64,000 nt of DNA, from NCBI GenBank assembly GCA_010672785.1, contig JAAHFX010000009.1, forward strand, positions 570,448 through 634,447, read 5' to 3'. Every line of letters begins with the position of its first letter. The first letter of the stretch is position 1. The stretch is from Sphaerospermopsis sp. SIO1G1. GTDB lineage: Bacteria > Cyanobacteriota > Cyanobacteriia > Cyanobacteriales > Nostocaceae. Under the pieces are notes generated by a model. The model had not been told where the DNA came from and made no database searches. It saw only the letters and a list, made by a program, of their open reading frames with translations. This document shows positions 50,483 through 59,381 of this stretch, piece by piece. Both the position numbers and the translations under genes were made by a program.

Positions 50483-50554
50483 TGGGTCGCCCGAGATTCG
50501 AACTCGGAACTAATCGGTTAAAAGCCGAGTACTCTACCGTTGAGTTAGCGACCC
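50483..50554 (-). tRNA. tRNA-Lys (TTT)
   Basis: The minus strand folds as a cloverleaf: acceptor GGGTCGC/GCGACCC, D-arm around AACTCAACGGTAGAGT, anticodon arm CTCGGCTTTTAACCGA with anticodon TTT, and T-arm CCGAGTTCGAATCTCGG. Discriminator A, no encoded CCA. It lies between convergent murD and the mutarotase-like gene. Confidence 0.96.
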
Positions 50555-50612
50555 TTTTGCTCTTAGCAACTTTCTTAATATAACAACTCCCCCAAGGTTT
50601 GTCAACGGTTTT

Positions 50613-51482
50613 TTAGAAAAAATCCGCAGTTAATTTCACCGAGGTAGTTTTGCTTGCTCCTGGCTCTAATACAGTCAGGTTTTCGCCAGTATTGAGCGAA
50701 TTGCGGCCAGCAGTCCAAGGCTCAAGACAATAGAAATTTTTGCCCTTAACAGTCCAGAAAACCAACACAGCATAAACATCTTCATAGTCAAGAGTTAACT
50801 TGAACTTGCGGCTATGATCTGTTACAGAGGCTGACTGACTGCGTAAATTACTAAAAGCAAAATCAATCTCATCTTGTTGAAAATCGAAATTACCATTAAA
50901 GGTCTGAATTTCTTTTGTTTTCTGGTCAAAATACTGGCTAGAGGGAATATCAAATTCTAACCCAGACTTATCACCACATTGAAAATAAGGGTGAAACCCT
51001 GCTGAAAATGGCATGGGTACAGCAGATAGATTTTGATAAACCTGATCAATAACTAAAGAATTACCTTGCAGACTATAAGTAAAAGTCAACAGAAAGTCAA
51101 AAGGATAAACAGATTTTGTGACTTCGTCGCTTTTTAAGGTGACAGTTAAACTGGCTTTACCTTCTGTGGTTTGTGTTGTTACTTGCCAAGGTAAATTTCG
51201 CCCAAAGCCATGCTGTTTAAGGGTGTACTGTTGCCCATTATAGGTGTAAGTGTTATCTGGTAAATTTCCACAAATGGGAAACAAAATTGGTACACCACCA
51301 CGAACACTTAATTCTGGGTTAGTAAACCTTTCCGTATCCAAATAGAGAACTTCTTCACCTTTTACACGCCAACGTGTAATAATACCACCTCTTTCTGGAA
51401 CTACTTCCGCTTGAAAACCAGAGGTAGTGTCAGAGAGAATGTAGGTTTTGTATTGTTGTTGTTCTTGGGTAATAGTAAACAT
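50613..51482 (-). CDS. Aldose 1-epimerase-like (hexose-phosphate mutarotase type) protein
   Basis: 289 residues of the galactose-mutarotase beta-sandwich superfamily. Landmarks: AEVVPERGGIITRWRVKGEEVLYLD, LSVRGGVPILFPICGNLPDN, LKQHGFGRNLPW with a catalytic-type His, and FSAGFHPYFQCGDKSG with the second His; a Glu in LDYEDVYAVLVFWTVKGKNFYCLEPWTAGRNSLN. The RGGVPILFPICGNLPDNTY block favours the hexose-6-phosphate epimerase side (YeaD-like). It would equilibrate alpha/beta anomers of a sugar. Monocistronic, cytoplasmic. Confidence 0.9.
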   Translation of the reverse strand: MFTITQEQQQYKTYILSDTTSGFQAEVVPERGGIITRWRVKGEEVLYLDTERFTNPELSVRGGVPILFPICGNLPDNTYTYNGQQYTLKQHGFGRNLPWQVTTQTTEGKASLTVTLKSDEVTKSVYPFDFLLTFTYSLQGNSLVIDQVYQNLSAVPMPFSAGFHPYFQCGDKSGLEFDIPSSQYFDQKTKEIQTFNGNFDFQQDEIDFAFSNLRSQSASVTDHSRKFKLTLDYEDVYAVLVFWTVKGKNFYCLEPWTAGRNSLNTGENLTVLEPGASKTTSVKLTADFF

Positions 51483-51680
51483 AGTTAGAATTTACTGAAA
51501 AAGTTATCTGTGAAGACTAGGTAATAGGGAATAGGGAGGGAACGGTTTCAAGAGTTGAGTGGGAATGATTTTTCCTTCTTGCAGGAATTCAATGCCAGGT
51601 TTTTGAGTTCCTATTTCATCAAAGCTGGCTTTTTTGAAATTTTAAACCCCCTAAAAGTCTTTACCTATAAAGGTTTGAGA

Positions 51681-51761
51681 TTTATTCAGCAAACCCTAGT
51701 TAGTCACTAGATATTGAGTATTAGCCATCACCCCATCACCCCATCACCCCATCATCCCATC
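51681..51761. repeat. Family C end remnant plus CCCCATCA octamers before pdhA stop
   Basis: TTTATTCAGCAAACCCT (51681-51697) is a lone family C end. CACCCCAT units at 51727-51761 stop 3 bp before the pdhA stop codon. No partner end was found upstream. Confidence 0.65.
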
Positions 51762-51763
51762 TT

Positions 51764-52801
51764 TTACTCGTCTTCGGCAAAGATAAAGCGATACAATTCA
51801 CTAGAGTCTGGTTCTGGACTGCTCTGTGCAAATTGAACAGCATCATCAATTACAGCCTGAATTTTCTTGTCAATTTCCTTTAATTCTGCTGGTGTCGCTA
51901 AATTTTGTTCTACCAAATAAGTACCTAGTCTTTTAATTGGATCACGAGAGAACCACAATTCTTTTTCTTCCTTGCTGCGGAGTTCATCGGGATCTGCCAA
52001 AGAGTGTCCCCGGAAGCGATAGGTAAGCGCTTCAATTACAGTTGGGCCTTCTCCTGCACGGGCGCGAGCTACAGCCTCTTGGGCGACTTGGCGTACAGCT
52101 AATACATCCATGCCATCTACCTCTACACCCACCATGTTAAACACACTGGCTTTTTTGTAAATTTCTGGATCTGATGTAGCCCGATCATGAGCCATCCCAA
52201 TTGCCCATTTGTTATTTTCAACCACAAAGATAATTGGTAGCTTCCAAAGTGAAGCCATGTTCAATGTCTCAAAAAACTGACCGTTATTAGCCGCTCCATC
52301 ACCAAAGAAACAAGCTGTTACTTGATCAGCACTACTGTCTCCTAAAACTTCCCGACGGTATTTAGACTGAAAAGCTGCTCCTGATGCAACGGGAATACCT
52401 TCAGCAACGAAAGCATAACCACCTAATAAACGGTGTTCTGAGGAAAACATATGCATTGAACCACCGCGCCCTTTACTACAACCGGTGGCTTTACCAAATA
52501 ATTCCGCCATTACCTCCCTAGCTGGTACTCCTGCACTCAAAGCGTGAACATGATCACGATAGGTACTGGAAACGAAGTCTTCACCCGGTCGCATTGCACC
52601 CCGAATAATACCACTGGAAACGGCTTCTTGACCGTTGTACAAGTGGACAAAACCAAACATCTTACCTCGGTAATACATCTCGGCGCATTTATCTTCAAAA
52701 GAGCGTCCGAGTACCATGTCTTCGTATAATTCCAGTCCTTCTACTTTGTTAATTTGGACTGTGGCAGTATCAAATTGGGGTAATGTGCGTTCTTGAACCA
52801 T
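51764..52801 (-). CDS. pdhA: Pyruvate dehydrogenase E1 component, alpha subunit
   Basis: 345 residues. MVQERTLPQFDTATVQINKVEGLELYEDMVLGRSFEDKCAEMYYRGKMFGFVHLYNGQEAVSSG-type start. Thiamine-diphosphate motif ACFFGDGAANNGQFFETLNMASLWKLPIIFVVENNKWAIGMAH (GDG..NN). The phosphorylation-loop-like RFRGHSLADPDELRSKEE follows, as in plastid/cyanobacterial E1-alpha. It decarboxylates pyruvate with PdhB; E2 and PdhB are not in the window, but E3 (lpdA) is. The ATG at 52801 gives the usual start. Confidence 0.97.
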   Translation of the reverse strand: MVQERTLPQFDTATVQINKVEGLELYEDMVLGRSFEDKCAEMYYRGKMFGFVHLYNGQEAVSSGIIRGAMRPGEDFVSSTYRDHVHALSAGVPAREVMAELFGKATGCSKGRGGSMHMFSSEHRLLGGYAFVAEGIPVASGAAFQSKYRREVLGDSSADQVTACFFGDGAANNGQFFETLNMASLWKLPIIFVVENNKWAIGMAHDRATSDPEIYKKASVFNMVGVEVDGMDVLAVRQVAQEAVARARAGEGPTVIEALTYRFRGHSLADPDELRSKEEKELWFSRDPIKRLGTYLVEQNLATPAELKEIDKKIQAVIDDAVQFAQSSPEPDSSELYRFIFAEDE

Positions 52802-53903
52802 TATTGTGAAGTTTTCCTGTTTTGCAGGTTAATGTTAAGGTGTTAAATCTATGTTGATTTCCTGTTTTGATTAAGTCCGACTTTGGGTACTTTAATTTAC
52901 AGGTCTTAATTATGTTAGCTGGAAATCGGACTCTGAACCAGTCGCTTGTATCTGTCAGCATTCAAAATCAACTTTTGATAAACTGCTGAGTACCGAGGAT
53001 ATGAAGATATGCAATATGCGTTTTTTGAAAAATTGCAATACTGAATTATAGATATTTTTGCTAATTTATACTCCTTTGGATGAAAAAATATACTTTTAAT
53101 AATGTTTACTTAGTTTACCAAGCAGAATTGTGTGATTTCTGCATATTTATTAACAATTTCTGTGGCAATGGCATTTTTAAGGTCAATTAGTTAGGGTTTG
53201 CAGGAAAAAGTTCCCTGTTCCCTGTTCCCTAGTCTCCACACATCACTTTTTGCTGCAAACTCCAGTTAAATAGAGAATTCATCAAAACTCTTAACATAAA
53301 CTTAATGTAGGATAGTGTATTTAGTGCTATGATTTCATACTTAGCAATTACAGTATCTAAAAACTGCATTTATCATCTTGGGATATAGGTTTTAAGTACC
53401 TGGGCAAAATTAATTTAACATTTTCGGGACCAACAAAAATCCCTGTTCTCTTTTCCCTGTTCCCTTTCCCCTATTCCCTCTCCCAAATATAAAATTTATT
53501 TTGCACGACTACTTATTAAGACTTGAGACAGTTTCCTGTTACATATTTCTACGGAAATGATTTTTGATGATAATCTTAATTATACTTGTAGTCATAGCAA
53601 ATATACATATAGAATTATCCTAAAAGTTAATTTTATATGAGCTATTTTGTCAACTAATATCTTTGGTGCTATGCCTTAGTGTGGTTTCGGATGAATACCT
53701 AGCGTTATTATGATTGAAACACTGACTCAGTTCTACAAACCAGAAAAGATTAGTTACTATAGACACTCGTTTTTATATATGATACACAGTATTATTGAGA
53801 TTATGATAATGGCACGGTTTTACAACGCTGGTATGCTTTTGGTTAATAATTTCTGTTGATCTATCAAAGATCCTAACTAAACACAGTGCAGAGGAAGTAG
53901 GCT
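52802..53903. other. 1.1-kb gene-free divergent region between pdhA and zipN
   Basis: The longest spacer in the window. It contains an inverted repeat AGTCCGACTTT / AAATCGGACT (52874-52884 with 52923-52932) in the pdhA leader, a compact family C element (53193-53264), and pyrimidine-rich TCCCTGTTCCC words (53439-53489). A 49-codon frame from 53710 ends just before zipN but has no recognisable content. No RNA gene was recognised. Confidence 0.5.
53193..53264. mobile_element. Compact family C element
   Basis: Ends AGGGTTTGCAGGAAAAAGT and ACTTTTTGCTGCAAACTCC are inverted repeats. Only about 35 bp of TTCCCTGTTCCC-rich sequence lies between. 72 bp. Confidence 0.7.
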
Positions 53904-56195
53904 GTGCGAATTCCGCTTGATTACTACCGAATTTTAGGACTACCGTTAGCGGCCAGTGAAGAACAACTGCGACAAGCATATAGCGATCGCATTGTCCAAC
54001 TACCAAGACGGGAATATTCTAGTACGGCTATATCCTCTCGAAAACAACTTATAGAAGAAGCTTACGTGGTTTTATCAAATCCCCAAGAACGTAGTATTTA
54101 TAATCAGGTGTATTTAGCTAACACCTACAATTCTGATCGTCCTGAAGTCAAATCTCCAGAAAACCACGGAGACAGCGGCAACCGTACTCATGATGTGCAG
54201 GGTTTGACTATAGAAGTTGGTTCAGATGAGTTAGTCGGTGCTTTACTACTTTTACAAGAATTGGGAGAATATGAGCAAGTTCTCAAGCTAGGTCGTCCAT
54301 ATCTAGTCAACAGAAACAAAAAAGCAGGTGTCAGAGTAGGTAGTCATTTTACCAGCGAAGAATATTCTGTCACTCCAGAACTACCAGATGTGATTTTGAC
54401 TGTGGCTTTAGCTTGTTTAGAATTAGGTAGGGAACAATGGCAACAAGGCCATTATGAAAATGCCGCCATCTCCTTAGAAACTGGGGAAGAGTTACTCATG
54501 CGTGAAAGTCTCTTCTCTAGTGTACAAGCAGAAATTGCCGCGGATTTATGTAAACTGAGACCATACAGAATTTTAGAGTTATTAGCACTACCCCAAGAAA
54601 AGACCAATGAGCGTCGTCAAGGTTTGCAATTATTACACAGTGTTCTTGATGAGCGGGGTGGCATAGATGGAACTGGTAATGATCAATCAGGTTTGAATAT
54701 AGATGATTTTTTACGGTTTATTCAACAGTTACGCAACCATCTAACAGTTGCAGAACAACATAAATTATTTGAACATGAAAGTAAACGTCCTTCTGCTGTA
54801 GCTACATATCTAGCAGTTTATGCTCTAATTGCTAGAGGATTTATCCAACATCAACCAGCATTAATTCGTCAAGCCAAGCAGATGTTAATCTATTTGGGAA
54901 AAAGACAAGATGTACATTTAGAACAATCTTTGTGTGCGTTATTGCTAGGTCAAACAGAAGAAGCAACCCGTGTTCTAGAGCTTAGTCAAGAATATGAAGC
55001 ATTAACAATAATCAGGGAACAATCTCAAGATTCCCCAGATTTATTGCCAGGACTATGTTTATATTGTGAAAACTGGTTACAACAAGAAGTTTTTACCCAT
55101 TTTCGGGATTTAGTGAATAAAAGAGCTTCCTTAAAAGATTATTTTGCACAGAGGCAGGTACAGGCTTATTTAGAGGCTTTACCAAATGATACATCCACGA
55201 CTCAAGAATGGACAGGAATTAATCATCAGCCTTCTTCTTCACCACAAATAAATACCCCCCGATATCCTCATCGTGACAATGTGAGTAATGGGTATAAAGC
55301 TAATACAGATATGTACAATTCAGCAAATGGGCAAGTAGCTGAACCTTCTGAACCTAATTATTCCGCTACCGCAGAGTGGTATTCTCGCAGCAGATATAAT
55401 AGCTATCAAACATCAGAAATACAATCTACACCAGAAGAATCAGATATAGGCACAGGACATTACAACTCCAATTTAGAATCTGCACCAATTCCTCAACACC
55501 GTAAAAGACGCAAGTCTACAACAGTTAATCACCGGGAGCGTGTTGGACACAATACTCCAGGATATCATCATCAACGCAGCAACTTTGCCAATACATTAGA
55601 ATCCAAAACTCGTTTAGTTTGGTTAGTATTTTTCTCGATGGGGGGTTTGTTAATTTTTTGGGTATTGATTTCCACTGCTTGGGGATTGGTAAATGATGTA
55701 TTATTCCCTCCACAATTGCAGGGAAAACCTTTAGCTATCGAGGTAAATGAACCACCTGTTACCATTCCTGAACCTAATAGCCAACTAGAAGCATCAGAGG
55801 GCGAATTAACTACTGGAACGGCGGAAAATGTGATTAACACTTGGTTATCTATTAAAGCCTCAGCCTTTGGCCCAGATCATCAAATTAATCGTTTAAACGA
55901 AATTTTAACAGGTTCTGTAATTTCCCGATGGCGATCAGCAATTAAGCAAGATATGGCAAAAAATCGTTATCGTAAATACTCTCATGATGTCGAAGTAGAG
56001 TTTATCAATCAACAACCCAAAACTAATAATAATGCCATTATTGAAGCTACAGTCAGGGAAGTAACTCATTTTTATGAACTCAACCAAATTAAAAAGACTT
56101 CCCAAGAAAAACTACGAGTGCGTTATGACTTAGTTCGTAAACAAGGTGGTTGGAGAATTCAAGGAATGAGAGTTATAAAATCTGCTAATAGTTAG
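53904..56195 (+). CDS. zipN: Cell-division protein ZipN/Ftn2 (ARC6 homologue)
   Basis: 763 residues. N-terminal J-like domain: PLDYYRILGLPLAASEEQLRQAYSDRIVQLPRREYSSTAISSRKQLIEEAYVVLSNPQERSIYNQ (no HPD). A long helical, TPR-like region runs to about 420, then a Ser/Tyr/Asn-rich linker, one membrane helix (LVWLVFFSMGGLLIFWVLISTAWGLV, about 570-595), and a C-terminal IMS/DUF4101 domain (NVINTWLSIKASAFGPDHQINRLNEILTG). It anchors FtsZ at the division ring as the cyanobacterial counterpart of plastid ARC6. GTG start at 53904 gives the conserved N-terminus. Essential in studied species. Confidence 0.95.
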   Translation: MRIPLDYYRILGLPLAASEEQLRQAYSDRIVQLPRREYSSTAISSRKQLIEEAYVVLSNPQERSIYNQVYLANTYNSDRPEVKSPENHGDSGNRTHDVQGLTIEVGSDELVGALLLLQELGEYEQVLKLGRPYLVNRNKKAGVRVGSHFTSEEYSVTPELPDVILTVALACLELGREQWQQGHYENAAISLETGEELLMRESLFSSVQAEIAADLCKLRPYRILELLALPQEKTNERRQGLQLLHSVLDERGGIDGTGNDQSGLNIDDFLRFIQQLRNHLTVAEQHKLFEHESKRPSAVATYLAVYALIARGFIQHQPALIRQAKQMLIYLGKRQDVHLEQSLCALLLGQTEEATRVLELSQEYEALTIIREQSQDSPDLLPGLCLYCENWLQQEVFTHFRDLVNKRASLKDYFAQRQVQAYLEALPNDTSTTQEWTGINHQPSSSPQINTPRYPHRDNVSNGYKANTDMYNSANGQVAEPSEPNYSATAEWYSRSRYNSYQTSEIQSTPEESDIGTGHYNSNLESAPIPQHRKRRKSTTVNHRERVGHNTPGYHHQRSNFANTLESKTRLVWLVFFSMGGLLIFWVLISTAWGLVNDVLFPPQLQGKPLAIEVNEPPVTIPEPNSQLEASEGELTTGTAENVINTWLSIKASAFGPDHQINRLNEILTGSVISRWRSAIKQDMAKNRYRKYSHDVEVEFINQQPKTNNNAIIEATVREVTHFYELNQIKKTSQEKLRVRYDLVRKQGGWRIQGMRVIKSANS

Positions 56196-56198
56196 GAT

Positions 56199-56340
56199 AA
56201 TTTGTAATTCGTAATTCGTAATTCGTAATTCGTAATTCGTAGTTCGTAATTCGTAGTTCGTAGTTCGTAATTCGTAATGCTCCTTTCAGGAGAGCTTCGC
56301 TTACGTAATTCGTAATTCGTAGTTCAGGAGAGCTATGACT
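56199..56340. repeat. Heptamer STRR (GTAATTC/GTAGTTC) around a GAGAGCTTCGCTTACG word
   Basis: About ten GTAATTC/GTAGTTC units (56203-56275), then AGGAGAGCTTCGCTTACG (56289-56306) and two more units. The ATTACGA run at 37335-37385 is the complement of the same heptamer, and also sits next to a TAAGCGTAGCTCTCC word. Confidence 0.85.
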
Positions 56341-56344
56341 ATAT

Positions 56345-56573
56345 AGGGTTTGCTGAATAAACATGAAAACTTTACAAGAAGAGGATTTTAGACGATTTGA
56401 AATTGAAAAAGTGCAAGTTTTTAGGTATTAGTCACTCGAAAACCGTGCATTTAAATTGGATTCAAAGGGAAAATTTTTCCTATCCAACTCTTGAAACTGT
56501 CAAGAGTCACCTGTCAAGAGTCACCTGTCAAGAGTCACCTGTCTCCACGACAAGACTTTTTGCTGCAAACCCT
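56345..56573. mobile_element. Family C element, longest copy (229 bp)
   Basis: Ends AGGGTTTGCTGAATAAA and TTTTTGCTGCAAACCCT. The inside carries three direct copies of CTGTCAAGAGTCAC (about 56496-56541) before GTCTCCACGACAAGAC. A 60-residue frame inside is not a gene. Confidence 0.75.
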
Positions 56574-56756
56574 ACGTAATTCGTAATTCGGGAGAGCTAT
56601 GACTATATAACGTGACACTTCGTGAATGCTAACTTAATTCTAAATTCTTAATTCTTAATTCTCAATTAACCCTTGTTAGGTTAAAATAATCAAACATTTG
56701 AGCATATTCTAATTTGAAACTGCCCGGATAATTTTTAATACCAGTAATATTGAAAC

Positions 56757-58538
56757 ATGAACGCTACACAAGAACAACTTAAACTAAAATTAGAACAGGC
56801 TTTAGTAGCTGCTTTTGGTGATGAATACATTGGCGTAGATCCAATTTTAGAACCTGCTAAAAATCCTAAATTTGGGGACTTTCAAGCTAACGTTGCTTTA
56901 TCTTTAAGTAAAAAATTAGGAATGCAACCCAGGGCGATCGCTACAGCTATTGTTGAAAAATTAGATGTATCAGAAATTTGTGAATCTCCAGAAATTGCTG
57001 GGCCTGGTTTTATTAATTTAAAAATCAAAACATCCTATTTAGAACAACAGCTAAAAGCAATTAATTCAGATCCTCGTTTAGGAGTTCCTAAAACCCAAAA
57101 TCCTCAAAAAGAAATAGTTGATTTTTCTAGTCCTAACATTGCTAAAGAAATGCACGTAGGACATTTACGTTCTACCATTATTGGTGATTGTATAGCTAGA
57201 ATTTTAGAATTTCGCGGACACGAAGTATTAAGATTAAATCATGTTGGTGATTGGGGTACACAATTTGGGATGTTAATTACTCATCTTGTTGATACTTATC
57301 CCGACATTATGTTAATGGAAACTTCTCAAGGTAATTATTTACAGGGTGATATAAATATAGGCGACTTAGTTGAATTTTATAAAGAAGCTAAAAAGAAATT
57401 TGATAACGATGAAGATTTTCAAAAAAGATCCCGCGATGCAGTAGTCAGTTTACAATCTGGAGAAACATTTACAAACGCAGCATGGAAACGTCTTTGTGAA
57501 GTATCTCGAAAAGAATTTCAAGTAATTTATGATTTACTCGATATTAAATTAGCAGAAAGAGGCGAATCTTTTTATAATCCTTATTTAGCCAACGTTGTTG
57601 AAGATTTAGAAAAAATCGGATTAGTAGAAGAAAACCAAGGAGCAAAATGTGTGTTCTTGGAAGGTTTTATAAATAGAGAAGGTGATCCTTTACCATTAAT
57701 TGTCCAAAAATCAGACGGTGGTTATAACTATGCAACTACAGACTTAGCATCAGTTCGTTACCGTATTCAAAAAGATCAAGCAAAACGGATAATTTATGTC
57801 ACCGATGTAGGACAAGCAAACCACTTTAATCAGTTTTTTAAAGCCGCAGAAAAAGCGAATTGGATACCAGAGGATGTAGAATTGATTCATGTTACCTTCG
57901 GTTTAGTTTTAGGTGAAGATGGGAAAAAATTTAAAACACGTTCTGGAGATACAGTCAGATTAAAAGATTTATTAGATGAGGCGATTTTTCGGGCTAAGAA
58001 AGACATAGAAACTAGATTAGAAAAAGATGACAGAGAAGAAAGTGAAAACTTTATCAAAAATGTAGCTGAAGTAGTTGGTTTAAGTGCTGTCAAATATGCA
58101 GATTTAAGTCATAACCGCACCAAAGATTATGTTTTTAGTTATGATCAAATGCTGGCATTAAAAGGAAATACAGCACCTTATATGTTATATGCTTATGTGA
58201 GAACCCAAGGTATTAGCAGAGAGGGAAATATAGATTTTGAAAACTTAGGAGAAAATGCTAAAATCTTGTTAACAGAAAATGCAGAATTTACCTTAGCAAA
58301 ACATTTATTACAACTTGATGAAATCATCAGTGAGGTGGAACAAGAATTATTACCCCATCGGTTGTGTGATTATTTGTATAATCTCAGTGATAAATTCAAT
58401 AAATTCTATGAAAATTGCCCGGTGTTAAAATCAGCAGAACCCACCAAAATATCACGGTTAATATTATGTCATTTAACCGCTAGAACATTAAAATTGGGAT
58501 TGGATTTATTAGGAATTAAGGTCTTGGAAAGAATGTAA
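56757..58538 (+). CDS. argS: Arginyl-tRNA synthetase
   Basis: 593-residue class I synthetase. Add1 tRNA-binding domain in the first 110 residues (PKFGDFQANVALSLSKKL). HIGH box: DFSSPNIAKEMHVGHLRSTIIGDCIARILEF at about 121-151. Central YATTDLASVRYRI, FGLVLGEDGKKFKTRSGDTVRLKDLLDEA (the KMSK position is degenerate, K-F-K-T-R-S-G, as in many ArgS). The anticodon-binding C-terminal DALR domain ends LLGIKVLERM, the universal ArgS end. Full length. Confidence 0.98.
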   Translation: MNATQEQLKLKLEQALVAAFGDEYIGVDPILEPAKNPKFGDFQANVALSLSKKLGMQPRAIATAIVEKLDVSEICESPEIAGPGFINLKIKTSYLEQQLKAINSDPRLGVPKTQNPQKEIVDFSSPNIAKEMHVGHLRSTIIGDCIARILEFRGHEVLRLNHVGDWGTQFGMLITHLVDTYPDIMLMETSQGNYLQGDINIGDLVEFYKEAKKKFDNDEDFQKRSRDAVVSLQSGETFTNAAWKRLCEVSRKEFQVIYDLLDIKLAERGESFYNPYLANVVEDLEKIGLVEENQGAKCVFLEGFINREGDPLPLIVQKSDGGYNYATTDLASVRYRIQKDQAKRIIYVTDVGQANHFNQFFKAAEKANWIPEDVELIHVTFGLVLGEDGKKFKTRSGDTVRLKDLLDEAIFRAKKDIETRLEKDDREESENFIKNVAEVVGLSAVKYADLSHNRTKDYVFSYDQMLALKGNTAPYMLYAYVRTQGISREGNIDFENLGENAKILLTENAEFTLAKHLLQLDEIISEVEQELLPHRLCDYLYNLSDKFNKFYENCPVLKSAEPTKISRLILCHLTARTLKLGLDLLGIKVLERM

Positions 58539-58560
58539 TTATCAACCTGTTTTATTAAAT

Positions 58561-58598
58561 GGCGTAAAGAAAAATATTATACTTTACGTCTTTTAAAA
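58561..58598 (+). terminator. Rho-independent terminator of argS
   Basis: GGCGTAAAG (58561-58569) pairs with CTTTACGTC (58582-58590), one wobble, with a 12-nt AT loop and TTTTAAAA after it. It starts 22 nt past the argS stop codon. Confidence 0.75.
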
Positions 58599-58674
58599 TT
58601 TCAGGAACTTGTATAATAACAATGCGTCTTATGAGTTATTGTAAATTAAAAAAATTAAAATCTAAGAGGAAACC

Positions 58675-59076
58675 ATGAAACCAGCAATAAAACCATTATT
58701 TATAATCAAAACACTAATCACATCCTTGAGTTTATTAACACTATTAAATTCTCACCAAGCATCAGCACAAATTGTACCCCAACCTTGGGTTTCTGTGGGG
58801 GGAAAAGATGGTGATGTTACTTATGCTGTTGGTGCAAAAGCTTTGAGTTTAGGTTTTGAAGTAGGAACAGGTGAAGATGGTGCAACAGGTGCAGACATTT
58901 TGAAATTCCTCAAATTTCCAGTAATTTCTCCTTACGTTGGAGTTGGTTACTATTCAGAAGATAAAGGAGTTGCGGTTTCCGGTGGTGTACACGCAAATGC
59001 AACTAAAAATATTTTTCTCGGTGCAGGATATCATTCCATCCGCGGTTTTAATGGACAATTAGGTATAAAATTCTAA
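58675..59076 (+). CDS. Small exported protein, beta-rich, 133 aa
   Basis: A clear signal peptide: KPLFIIKTLITSLSLLTLLNSHQASAQ, cleavage near residue 32. The mature ~100 residues are Gly-rich with alternating hydrophobic residues (VGVGYYSEDKGVAVSGGVHANATKNIFLGAGYHSIRGFNGQLGIKF), suggesting short beta-strands of an outer-membrane-like barrel or barrel fragment; the aromatic-terminal F at the C-terminus fits outer-membrane proteins. No family recognised. Good GAGGAAACC ribosome-binding site. Runs in the same direction as the NTPase genes, separated by 305 bp. Confidence 0.7.
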   Translation: MKPAIKPLFIIKTLITSLSLLTLLNSHQASAQIVPQPWVSVGGKDGDVTYAVGAKALSLGFEVGTGEDGATGADILKFLKFPVISPYVGVGYYSEDKGVAVSGGVHANATKNIFLGAGYHSIRGFNGQLGIKF

Positions 59077-59381
59077 TGTGGTCAGTCTGTAGTAGGCACT
59101 TTAGTGCCAAAAAATAAGCGCAACCTCATAAAGAAATGGTATTACACAAAATATCTCTCCAACTCTCTTATCCAACTCTTGAAACTGTCACCCTTCGGGT
59201 TCGCCACTTGCTTTATGCCGGGGAACCCGTCCACCGCAGTGGCTCACCTGTCACCTGATAAGAGTCACCTGTCTCCACGACAAGACTTTTTGCTGCAACC
59301 CCTAATTATTCTGCACAGAAATTTTAGTATATTATTTTAAGTGCTAATATCTAAATTTATTGTCATAAATCTTGCTTAAAA
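59077..59381. other. 305-bp spacer with a family C-like right end
   Basis: From about 59160 the sequence resembles the inside and right end of the 56345-56573 element (CCAACTCTTGAAACTGTCA, then GAGTCACCTGTCTCCACGACAAGAC), ending TTTTTGCTGCAACCCCT. The centre holds a different palindromic insert around CCTTCGGGTTCGCCACTTGC and GGGAACCCG. A 78-residue frame here is spacer. Confidence 0.6.
59160..59303. mobile_element. Family C element, right part
   Basis: Matches 56490-56573 in its last 80 bp (GAGTCACCTGTCTCCACGAC, then ACTTTTTGCTGCAA). No left AGGGTTTGCTG end was found, so it is a fragment or truncated copy. Confidence 0.55.

Noticed and set aside
53710..53859. 49-codon frame just before zipN
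   Set aside because: No recognisable motif, weak start, composition like the spacer; could be real but cannot be supported.
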